This document shows positions 55,536-64,000 of a DNA stretch of 64,000 nt, piece after piece; the stretch's first letter is position 1; each line of letters begins with the position of its first letter. The position numbers and the translations under genes are program-made. Below the pieces are notes generated by a model. It did no database searches. It saw only the letters and a list, made by a program, of their open reading frames with translations, and had not been told where the DNA came from. The stretch comes from Paraspadella gotoi (lineage: Eukaryota > Chaetognatha): positions 14,364,755 through 14,428,754 of the forward strand of contig CM119266.1 of assembly GCA_051294375.1 (NCBI GenBank), given 5' to 3'.

Positions 55536-56661
55536 TGATTTCCTGAGTCCCTTCTCCCGAGACAACGTCGACGCTCTCATCCAAGAGCACACCTACGCCC
55601 GCTCGCCGCTTCGCTCCTACGCTTGCGGGGAGACGGAGTTGGAAGAGCTTCAACGCCACCTGCCGCCGGGGATGTCTATCTCAGCCGCTGCCGCCGCCGC
55701 CGCAGCCGCTGGCCACCTCAAAGACCCGCAGGGCTTCCTACAGGCGGCGTCTCTGTTCCGGCCGCCACCCGGATCGCCCGGGGCGGGCGGACCGCCCTCT
55801 GCCGCCGCCGCTGTCATGGCGTCGGTGGCGGCGTCCGGCGGATCCGCCTCGTCGCTTTGGAAATCACCGGCGGCTGCGGCCGCTGCTGCGGCTGCGCTAT
55901 CCGGTGGGGCCGTGCCTCATTCGGCTGCGGCGGCGTTTTCGTCGTCGTTGATGCATTTTTACTCTTCGTTGCCCGGTAAGTATTGTCGTTGTTGTTGTTA
56001 TCACTTGAAAATTAAGCAGAAAAGTATTATTTCATTTTTTAAACATATTTACCAAATTTACTTACCATTTTTCCCAGGCGCCTCCAACGCCCTCTCCTCT
56101 CTCTCGCCCTTTGGCCTTCCTTTCACTTCCCACGCCGCCCAAGCCGCCGCCTCCTTGGCGGTCACGGCGAACGCCGCCGCAGCGGCTCAGGCGTTAGCGG
56201 CTCAGCATGCCGCCGCCGCAGCTTCGCCGCTCGACCTCCGCAGTGGCGATCCTCGGCCGCTTCCGCCGCCTAGCCGCGGCGACCCAACGGCTGCGTCGGC
56301 GATGCCTGGCGAGGTCGGCAGCGGGCGCAGCAGCGCCGAGCCTCGCCTCACTCCAGGTCATCACACGCCGTCACACCTGGACAACCCCCTCTGCATGACG
56401 CCCCCTCATTCCGCGCCCCAACACCCTAACGCGACACTACAGTCCCACCTCTCACCGCCGGGCACAAATTCACCGCCCGCTATCTCTTCTTCCTCTTCCT
56501 CCCCCGCCGCCGCCGCCGCCGCCGCCATGTCGCTGGGGTCGTCGAGATACTACGGGGTCCACAAGTATCACCCTTACCTACCCCCGGGGGGCGCTTACCC
56601 CTTGGCCAGTCTCTTTCGCCCCCTCCCGTCGCAAAGCCTGGATCTGAGGCCACAAGTTTAG
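55536..56661 (+). CDS. TBX20: TBX20-like C-terminal exons (better-preserved copy)
   Basis: Two exons, 55536-55975 and 56078-56661, joined by a 102-nt GTAAGT...TTCCCAG intron, end at a TAG stop. The first starts DFLSPFSR and then DNVDALIQEHTYARSPLRSY, aligning with the conserved TBX20 segment just after the T-box (human ESVESLIQKHSYARSPIRTY), which settles the subfamily. The remainder is low-complexity: a 9-residue alanine run near MSISA, further Ala-rich stretches, Pro/Ser-rich segments with HTPSHLDNPLCMTPPHSAP, a six-serine run, a seven-alanine run, and a YYGVHKYHPYLPPGGAYP tail ending SLDLRPQV. Such Ala/Pro/Ser-rich tails are usual transcriptional effector regions of T-box proteins. Frame is kept from the exon at 35445 through the stop. 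The 102-nt intron has no in-frame stop, so an unspliced transcript would also be translatable. The gene is convergent with the transporter at 58058-58996. Confidence 0.9.
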
Positions 56662-58057
56662 ATCCCCGACAACCGATGTCATTATCAAGTCGGTTGTAGG
56701 GAAAAAGTGTGACAAATGCGGATGTCATCAAGATTTGTCCAAGATATTTAACAAACTCCTGAAAAAAGCGATTACTGACCCGCTTAAAGTGTATTAGTTC
56801 TTTTCAATTAACAATGAATTATTCAAATTACGCCTCGATTGCGATTTGTAGTTGACTTGTAAATGAATCGTTATCAAATCGATTTTTCGATTAATAATTT
56901 ATATCGTAATTCGCCTTTTTCTCTTCCTCACTGATTTTTAAAAGGAGAATATTCTCACGTTATGCTTCTAGTCATGTGTTTTAAATCTGTGAAAAAATTT
57001 TAAAATCTGGTTTTTTTACAGGCATTTATTACTCTTTTTTTTCGTGAAGTTCCCTCGTGGCCCCTATCACGTATAAAAAAAACCATCTCTCTAGTTTGTC
57101 TAGCCCTGTAAACCCGAAAAACTTTTTGTTTGTCGACAAAAAGATAAAACATTAACAGACTTCCGTGTTTAACCTGTGATCTAATCTTTTTTTTCGTTCA
57201 AAATTAAATGCTGATACTACCATGCAAAAAAAATCTCTGCTTGACTTTTTCTTATATTGCGATCAAAAAAGAATTTAAACTAATTTTTTTCTTGTATTAT
57301 TTGAGAGAAAAAAACACACAATTTGCGATTCATATTTGTTTGTATTTTAATCTCAGCAAAATATTATTTCATGACGCCATATTTTTGTCATAAACCTGTT
57401 TTGCCATAACGTTGCTCTATTATTTTCGAAAAGTTGAGTTTGTCGAGCATTTTGTTTTAATAATTGCCTAATTTTGTTCTTTCATAAACTAACTACAAAA
57501 ATGAAATTGTAAAATACAACTATTTATCTTAAATTTTGTTTTCCTAACTTTTCAAAATCATGCAAGCTAAGCAGCTAGCCAAATAATTCATTACTGATTT
57601 AATACCGATATTTCATAGAAAGAAGTTTAACCGAAAATATTTAGGGGATGAAAAGCTGGGACCTTTTGTCATTTATCGTTCCTAAACTTCCCGCCAAATA
57701 TCGAAGTAATAATACTTTTAATAGAGAAAGCAAAGCCCCTTTTGTTTTCATAGAGCTCTTTGTTTCGTAGCAACGGAGTATCAATCATAAAATCGTAGTT
57801 TTTGTGGCTTTTTGAGGGTTTAGATGTCGAAAGATGAATTTATTCAAAGGTCGTCTCTTCAAATAAAATTCGGTTTATATTTATATAGTAAATTGTAAAT
57901 TATAATGCCATAAAAGCCTGTTTGCAATTAAATTTTCCTCAACGAAGTCAATCATTAATTTGAGCCTCCATTTTTCTAGATATCTTTTTTTAATGATAAT
58001 AATTAATTATTTTAAGAGATGTTAGAATAAAATAAAACAAAATCATTATAATAAATT
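56662..58057. other. Convergent intergenic region between TBX20 and the transporter
   Basis: AT-rich DNA holding both 3' UTRs. A TTTATT at about 57838 would be an AATAAA for the transporter, and AATAAAATAAAA at about 58026 could serve TBX20, though that would give it a long 3' UTR. Nothing else is seen. Confidence 0.5.
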
Positions 58058-58996
58058 TCAAACTTCTCTTTCAATTACATCTTTTTCACAACCTTTGGCC
58101 AATGATACGACGACGATTGCGCAAAACGTCATTGAAACCCCGATCGTTTCCATCTTCGACAAACTCTCGCCGAAAAACGTCAACGACAAAAGCGTCGTCG
58201 TCGGGATTTCCCCGGCGAGAATGACGTTGCCTAGCAACCCGGCGAGACCCGGATCGAAGGTCTCCAGTTCGTAGCAGCCGACCTGCTGCGCGAGTCGGTA
58301 AATCGTGGAGACGACGCCGACGAGAACGACACCGGCCGACGCCGTCGGATTCGGCGCCGAGAAAGCGGAAGGTCCGCCGGCGACGCCGAAGCAGAACATG
58401 GCAACGACAGCGCCGCAAATGAGACGCAAGACGAGAAAGTTGGACCAGTGTTCTTCGGAAGTGGCGCCGAAAAAGTAAGGAAGGATGAGACTGTTGAAGC
58501 CGTTGAAAGCCGCCAGGAAGTAGGCGTAGGCGGGAGCGACGACCGGCTCGTCGAAGAGCAGCGTCGGGTGCGTGATCAGCAGCAGTCCCACCAGCGCCGC
58601 GACGATGCCGCCCGCGTCGACGACGCCGACGCAGCGCCGATGCAGAACCGCCGTAACCGCGGGAGTAAGGATGAAGCCGTAGCAAGAAAGGGCAGCGTAG
58701 GTGCCGAGTGGCATGAGTTCGGACGCCGCGCGCCACGCCAAGAAGTTGGCGTTAATGACGAAGCCGAGAACGAAGAACGCCGCCAATCGTCGCCGCGTCT
58801 TCACCGTCCAATTTCGCCGGGCGACGGGGAAGAGCGGTAGCGTGCCCAGCGTCTCGCCGAGGAAGAGAAAAACGAAAGCGACGGGCGCGGAGAGGGGCGT
58901 GGAGGAACGGAAGATGGTGGTGACGACGCTGATCAATGACACGTAAAAGACGTTGAAGAGAACGCCCCACGCGAGGCTTTGGAGAGGGCCAGGCAT
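58058..58996 (-). CDS. EamA/drug-metabolite (SLC35-like) membrane transporter, 312 aa, single exon
   Basis: An uninterrupted 312-codon frame runs from an ATG (MPGPLQSL) to a stop. About ten hydrophobic segments are visible, roughly at residues 7-27, 36-56, 70-90, 97-117, 126-143, 155-175, 187-205, 219-237, 251-275 and 283-301, with short loops and basic residues at 60-70. Length, ten-helix layout and an AGEIPTT...FFGES pattern in the ninth helix and following loop resemble the drug/metabolite transporter superfamily (EamA or SLC35 types), which carry small metabolites or nucleotide sugars across cell or organelle membranes. I cannot assign a substrate or subfamily. The coding DNA is GC-rich, unlike its AT-rich flanks. 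It is convergent with TBX20 and its start lies 672 bp from the divergent CCDC42 start. A frame-disrupted inverted copy lies at 43570-44505. Confidence 0.8.
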   Translation of the reverse strand: MPGPLQSLAWGVLFNVFYVSLISVVTTIFRSSTPLSAPVAFVFLFLGETLGTLPLFPVARRNWTVKTRRRLAAFFVLGFVINANFLAWRAASELMPLGTYAALSCYGFILTPAVTAVLHRRCVGVVDAGGIVAALVGLLLITHPTLLFDEPVVAPAYAYFLAAFNGFNSLILPYFFGATSEEHWSNFLVLRLICGAVVAMFCFGVAGGPSAFSAPNPTASAGVVLVGVVSTIYRLAQQVGCYELETFDPGLAGLLGNVILAGEIPTTTLLSLTFFGESLSKMETIGVSMTFCAIVVVSLAKGCEKDVIEREV

Positions 58997-59668
58997 CTCG
59001 AGACCTTTGTCGTCGTTTCTATTTTTTATTTTTTATTTTTTATTTTTTTTGGCCAAGGAAAAGTTTTTATAAAAAACACAGGGAATTTTAAACGTATGTT
59101 GTTAATAGTTATAAAAATGAAATCCTTGAATTCAAATTTCAAAAAGTTATCGAAGTGAATTTATAAAATTTATTTAAATTACTGTTTGTTCTTCAAACTT
59201 AATTTTTCGATAAAAAAAAAAGTCGATTTTTTCCCCTTTTTGCCAAATCGTTTGCTTTTCGATCCAATTTCGTGAAGCAGCTTTATGTGAAAGAAATGAA
59301 AATCGAAGCCTTAATGTAAATATTAAGAATATTTGTCTAAAACGTTTAATATCTGAAGAAAAAGTTTTGCCCCTCTGGCTGAAATTCTTTTTTTTTATCC
59401 CCTGATCATATTTTAATTTTGAGCTATTTGAACGTTCAAAGCCCTAATTTCAGTCACAGCAAGTCTTTTTGGTAGCGCAATGATTCTTTCTATGGCCTAT
59501 TTGCAAATGATTGATTTCTTATTCAAATAGAAATAGAAGATTAGTAAATCACGAGTCGAAAAACAAACAGCTAAAACAAGTACAACCCAAATATTCAAGC
59601 CGACCTTTAATGTAACACAGTTGAACTTGATATATCGAAGATTTACGAAATTGATCACAACGTGAAGG
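58997..59668. promoter_or_regulatory. Divergent intergenic region between transporter and CCDC42
   Basis: These 672 bp separate two start codons pointing away from each other and must hold both promoters, possibly shared. The sequence is AT-rich with TTTTTATTTTTTATT-type runs just upstream of the transporter. I see no clear TATA or other defined element. Confidence 0.4.
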
Positions 59669-61605
59669 ATGTCGATCTCGTTCGAAGAATATTTTCGGGC
59701 GACGCTGGAGGATAAGTTGATGGTGAAGATGCCGGAGAGGGAAGAAGATCACCTCACGCCGGGTAAATCAGATAATAATTATTAATTAATACGAACTCAC
59801 TCTATTAAATAAAGATTAACTTTACGCGGAGTGAGTAATTTACTGATAATCATCCCTCAACTGAAAATTATGGATCTCTTGAGATTTAAATTGTTAGATT
59901 GTAATCTATTATTATTTAATAACTGTCGCCGACGCCTCCATAATTCACCCAAACCACCTTCAGTGAGGGTCCTTCGCCCCAACTGGCCCCACTTCCCTCA
60001 TCGTATCCTTCATAATCTACCCTCTTCCCTCAGCGACGCGTCTCCTGGAGAAACGACGCGAGATGACGGAAGTAGAGACGACGCTCGGCGCCCAAAAGGA
60101 CGAGTTCCAACTCAAGATGGAAAGTCTGACCCAGCGGAGAGAGGAGCTGGAGCGGAAAGAGCTCCAGCTTAAGGAGTCGCTGCTCAAGGTACCTTGGTTC
60201 GTTCGTTCGTTCTTGAGATCTTTCGCTCTGTTTTGTTCTTTCGTTCGTTTGCTCTTTCTTTCGCTCTTTCGTTCTATCTTTCGTTAATCCGTTCATTTAT
60301 TGATTCATTCATTTGATCATTAATTTCTTCGCTGTTCGATCTATAATCGATTCTATATATTATTATTCATCTTTATATTAAACCGATTTAAAATAAGAGT
60401 TAAAAATTACTCTAAAATTATTGTTTCTTCAGTTCGACAAATTCCTAAAGGAAAACGACTCGAAGCGCGCTCGCGCGATCAGAAAAGCCAACGAAGAGAG
60501 AGAATTGAAAAAACAAAAGGACAGGGAAATCGAGAAGATGAAAGCGGTTATTGACACCATGACAGCCGCCAAAGGTAAATAAATAAATGAGTTCTTTGCT
60601 TTATGACGTATTTTGAAACGATCTGTCGGTTGGCAAACTCGGTCGTGAGTACTCGCTAGATACTTACGATATTACTCGCAATAATAATCATTTTTCGTTC
60701 ACTCCCAACAACAGAGAAGATCGGCAACCGCGCGGAACGGTTTCAAATTTTCCAGAAATTCATGGAACGAACTCTGGAGTCGGCGGAGGAGTTTCAAGAA
60801 GTTCGGGAGATCATTGGGCGATACGACACTCTCAAACAGACTTACACGGACCTCATCGGGAAGCAGGTTTGAGATTCGACTTTGAAATTAACATCCGATT
60901 ATCTATTATGTACATAAAAAAAACTACATATGTTATATAGTGATTGTTATTCCCGAGTAGTCTACTTTACTTTCTTTTTAAATCCGTATTCTTCCAGAAT
61001 CAACAGCAAGATTCTTTCGAGAACGTCAAACAGGATTTCGTCAAGTACAGCGAAGACAAGAACAACGCAATTCTCGACTACAACAACCAACTGGCGAAGC
61101 TCCAGACGCGATTGGACGACGCCCTCTCAGCCGCCGTCCAATGGGAGGCCGAGTGGAACCACATCAAGAGCACCGCCGCCCACAAGACGCTCATGTTGGG
61201 TGGGTTGGGGAAGAAATTGAGAATGTCGAGGGGATGTTCTATTCTTGGTGAATGTTGTGAAAGTTGTGACCTTCTTCGACTATTCACACTTTTAATTTTT
61301 CACGCGTAGATGTGGAGATGGTTTCTGTTTCACGACGGCTATTACCTTTTCATTAATACCTATTTTTTTATTTTAGGTCGAATAAAAATGGCCACTCACA
61401 ATCTCTTCACTTTGATCACAAAGCATCAACCCAAGTTGGGTCACAATGTGAATCTAGACGACACCAACGAACAACTCGAGAGAATCAAAATGTTTATCCA
61501 GGTTATAAATAATTGACTAAAATTATTATCAAATTTTATTCAAATAACATTAAATATTATTTTGTTCTCCAGGATCTAACGCACATCACGAACGAAATTA
61601 ACTGA
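59669..61605 (+). CDS. CCDC42: CCDC42/CFAP73-family ciliary coiled-coil protein, 300 aa, seven exons
   Basis: Seven GT-AG exons join in one frame with no stop: 59669-59762, 60034-60188, 60433-60574, 60715-60866, 60998-61199, 61377-61501 and 61573-61605, giving 903 nt including the stop. The protein starts MSISFEEYFRATLEDKLM, then LLEKRREM, QRREELERKELQLKESLLK, FDKFLKENDSKRARAIRKAN, ERELKKQKDREIEKMKAV, EFQEVREIIGRYDTL, YNNQLAKLQTRLDDALSAA, HIKSTAAHKTLMLG and IKMATHNLFTLITKHQ. These follow, in order, the DUF4200-containing CCDC42/CFAP73 family (human CCDC42 is 316 aa), coiled-coil proteins of cilia and sperm flagella linked to inner dynein arms. Most of the protein is heptad-rich coiled coil. 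An AATAAA overlaps the 3' UTR at 61609. ADK starts 431 bp downstream on the same strand. Choice between CCDC42 and CFAP73 is not certain. Confidence 0.92.
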
Positions 61606-61608
61606 AAA

Positions 61609-61614
61609 AATAAA
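61609..61614 (+). terminator. Polyadenylation signal of the CCDC42-like gene
   Basis: AATAAA lies four bases after the TGA stop, in the only downstream sequence before ADK. A signal this close to the stop implies a very short 3' UTR. Confidence 0.5.
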
Positions 61615-62035
61615 CTGTGAAACTCATAAATGTTACGTATTTTAAGTCTTCATTGGTATCTGAATTTCGATGTTTTACCCAGACAAATAAATTTGTTCGA
61701 CACAATTCAGATTCTTTTTTATTTAACATCCTTTAAAAAGAAAGATCGAACGCACTTAGAAAGGTAACTAGATTTATTCGTACTGCTGTTTCTCTGGTAA
61801 ACTTTTTAAATAATCCCGCTGACAAGCCTCGACGTTTCACGAGTGCTTCAATTATATCTCGATTTTATATCTTTTTTTATCGACACTTTTTTTTAAAACT
61901 CGAGAATTATGAACATGTTTTCAAGTTGTTTTTTTACCTTTGGAAATGGGCGAAAAATTAAATTAAATTAAGAATTAATTTTAATTCAATTGCAATTGAG
62001 ACCTCAACGTTCGTTTGACTGAATCGGGCTCCAAC

Positions 62036-63875
62036 ATGACGTCTCTCCATCCGCGACTCCTCGGCCTCGGGTGTCCGATGATCGACGCGACGGTCGAAGA
62101 CGTCGACCCCGAATTCTTCGTCGAGCGAAGCTTGAAGACGAATTCGACTCATCGGATGTCGAGGAGAGAAGTCGACGAGATAATCGAGGGATTTCGAGGT
62201 CGAGTGAAGAATCGATCCGCAGAAATGCTTTTGTGAAATCAGGGATAACTATATCTCAAATCAGATAATATTCACTATTTTTCTAATACTAAACGGGATT
62301 TTTAAATTCATTTGCATATTGCAGTGATTTTAATCGTACCCCATTGAAAATAACCAAGTTATCCTTTCGGCGGTTTTAGATCGAGAAACCATGCATTTAA
62401 GAAAAAAAGGTATTTTTTGGTCGATTCCCTCCTAATTCTCTCGACAGCTTTGACTCGATTTATTGCAATGAAGACGAAAATCACTTCCTCACTATTTTAC
62501 ACGAGACGGATAAGATCAGCAAAATTTTCACTTCATTGCCGGTCAAAGCATTTCTGTTTGTTTTTTTGTAAGTCGTGATGTTCGCCCCTGTTGCTTTACT
62601 TCCCTCGTACTTCCAGCTCTCGGCCACCGAACGACCCTAACCTTTGGCGGCGCCACCGACAACGTCGTCCGCGGCGTTCAGCTTCTTTTATCCCGAAACG
62701 CCGGCTCAATGAGTGGGAGGGAGACTGTTCTTCAAAGTCACGTCTCTTACGTGGGCTGCGTCGGCGACGACGATGACGGACGAGCGATCGAACGCAAGAT
62801 GGCAAAAGAAGGGATAAGATCCGTTCTCAAGGTTTCCACGACGCAACGAACTGGTTTGTACGATGAAAAAAATAACCCTTTAAAAAACATATTGATAATA
62901 TCAATTCCACGATAAGTTGATTCAGTTTCTATCAGCGGCTTGCTTGATTCTCCTGGCTAATGAAGCCTGTGGGTTAGCGACGACCGGAGATCCCAGCGAC
63001 ACCGACAGAAACCCCGACAACACCTCTACCTCCATCAGCCAAAAATCTCGCGCCCACAACCCAAGATGCCTCGTCACGAGCATCGGCGCCGCGGCAGAGA
63101 TAGATCAAGATTTTATCGGGTCGTCAGACGTCAAGCAGCTCGTCGACGGATGCTCGGTAAAAATTTGGAGGATTTAAACCTTAACTCCTCATTTCAAGTC
63201 CTAATAATCATTGATTTACCGAGCAGATGCTTTACCTGACCTCCTTCGTGCTCAACTGCTGCCCCGACGCCGTGGAATCCCTGATCAGCACCGCAAATTA
63301 CGAGTCTAAATTCGTCGTCTTCAATCTCGGCGCCGCATTCCTCTGTCGACTTCATCGGCGCCGCATTTACAGAATTCTGCCAAACGTTAGCCTTTTGTTC
63401 GGAAACGCGGAAGAGTTGGCGGCGTTAATGGAGGAGAATGAAGACGTAGAATCCACGCAAAACGAGGTTATCATTTTGCTAAGTTAAAAAGACTCTACTA
63501 TTACTATCTTTTACTTTGTTATCCTTTTTTTTTAATTTTTTTTTTAATTCTAGTACTTCTCTGCTTTTTTTGTCTTTCTCTTTCCTTTTCAATTTATTTT
63601 TGTGGTTTTGTTGTGGTTTTTATTTGTCACATTTTAATCACAACATTTAATCGCTAAACCGCCCGCCACCGCCTCTGTCAGGCGTCCGAGTTGCTGCGAT
63701 TAACGGAGTCGTTGCGACACCGTTTGAGGGTGTCGTCTAAAGACGGCGCCGCCAACGGCGTCGTCATCACTAACGGAGGCACGACGATTCGTCACCGGCG
63801 TCGGCCAATCACGGGCCAGGATTCGAGAAGTCGCCTCCGTCGACCCGAAACGCATCGTCGACACTAACGGAGCGG
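62036..63875 (+). CDS. ADK: Adenosine kinase, pfkB family (3' end outside window)
   Basis: Adenosine kinase phosphorylates adenosine to AMP using ATP in cytosol or nucleus and belongs to the PfkB/ribokinase fold. Exons are approximately 62036-62232, 62617-62853, 62966-63156, 63227-63466 and 63682-63875. Landmarks in order match animal ADK: LLGLGCPMIDATVEDVD near the start, FGGATDNVVRGVQ (substrate-binding GG motif), VSYVGCVGDD, STTQRTG joined to ACGLATTGD, RCLVTSIGAAAEID, DAVESL, SKFVVFNLGAAF, NVSLLFGNAEELAAL and IVDTNGAGD, which holds the catalytic loop. About 25 Ser/Asn/Asp/Thr-rich residues separate TTGD from RCLVTSIG and have no counterpart in human ADK. Frame slips of one base are needed between the first two exons and inside the fifth. 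The stop soon after DTNGAGD is probably intronic: GGAGCGG|GTGACG is a plausible donor, with the last exon beyond the window. Confidence 0.88.
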
Positions 63876-64000
63876 GTGACGATTTATTCGAAAGATACTC
63901 TTGAGGCAGTTTTGTATGGTTAAAATAAATAAACTACATTGAGATGACTAATTTAAATTAAATTTAATTTAATTTAATTTAAATTAAATTGATTTACATA

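Larger units (their letters stand above)
52470..64000. repeat. Right arm of the large inverted repeat (better-preserved copy)
   Basis: This is the partner of 38520-49860, with longer open frames: the transporter and CCDC42 are intact and TBX20 is in frame. It continues seamlessly on its left with the 50.17-52.47 kb block across a CGT-rich stretch. ADK still needs frame slips, so this arm also has errors. Confidence 0.9.

Noticed and set aside
55639-56661. A single 340-codon reading frame over both TBX20 C-terminal exons
   Set aside because: It begins inside the first exon and reads through a 102-nt intron with good splice sites; the spliced model joins in frame with the T-box.
58086-58840. 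Long frames overlapping the transporter (216 aa -, 130 aa +)
   Set aside because: They are Arg-rich shadows of the GC-rich transporter gene in other frames.

Overview
The window is eukaryotic and comes from an animal. Genes are split by GT-AG introns, there is a T-box developmental transcription factor of the TBX20 (midline/H15) type, and there is a ciliary coiled-coil protein of the CCDC42/CFAP73 family. TBX20 points to a eumetazoan, most likely a bilaterian; I cannot name the lineage from sequence alone. The non-coding DNA is very rich in GA/CT dinucleotide and CGT/ACG trinucleotide microsatellites. Most long reading frames in the first 12 kb are translations of those repeats, not genes.

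Four genes are supported. (1) TBX20, + strand: three T-box exons at 12619-13334, a 77-nt exon ending the T-box at 35445-35521 (second, frameshifted copy at 51518-51595), and the two C-terminal exons at 55536-55975 and 56078-56661. The 5' exons are not visible. (2) A single-exon drug/metabolite-type (EamA/SLC35-like) membrane transporter of 312 aa, - strand, 58058-58996, convergent with TBX20. (3) A seven-exon CCDC42/CFAP73-like gene of 300 codons, + strand, 59669-61605, divergent from the transporter. (4) Adenosine kinase (ADK), + strand, from 62036 and running off the window end.

The dominant structural fact is duplication. About 38.5-49.86 kb is a degraded reverse-complement copy of about 52.47-64.0 kb, carrying second, indel-riddled copies of ADK, CCDC42, the transporter and the TBX20 3' exons on opposite strands. 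The block 34.2-36.39 kb is repeated directly at 50.17-52.47 kb, and part of it again, inverted, at 27.02-27.78 kb. A TBX20 intron block at 13.48-17.02 kb recurs at 17.04-17.93 kb and 27.8-31.39 kb. Copies differ mainly by one-base insertions and deletions, most junctions lie in microsatellites, and ten N gaps interrupt the sequence. The simplest reading is a noisy long-read assembly in which alternative haplotypes or fold-back reads were stitched into one scaffold; a real palindromic duplication is not excluded.

Region by region: 0-12.6 kb is repeat-rich, with one tRNA-Lys-like gene and a possible promoter near 7.7 kb. 12.6-17.9 kb holds the T-box exons and intron copies. 17.9-27.0 kb is an AT-rich island almost free of GA/CT repeats, with no recognisable gene and a possible tRNA-derived SINE. 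27.0-36.4 kb holds duplicated intron blocks. 36.4-49.9 kb is the noisy inverted arm. 50.1-64 kb is the better-preserved arm. There are no operons, CRISPR arrays or prokaryotic features, and I did not find a convincing new biological system; the palindrome is the observation most worth testing.
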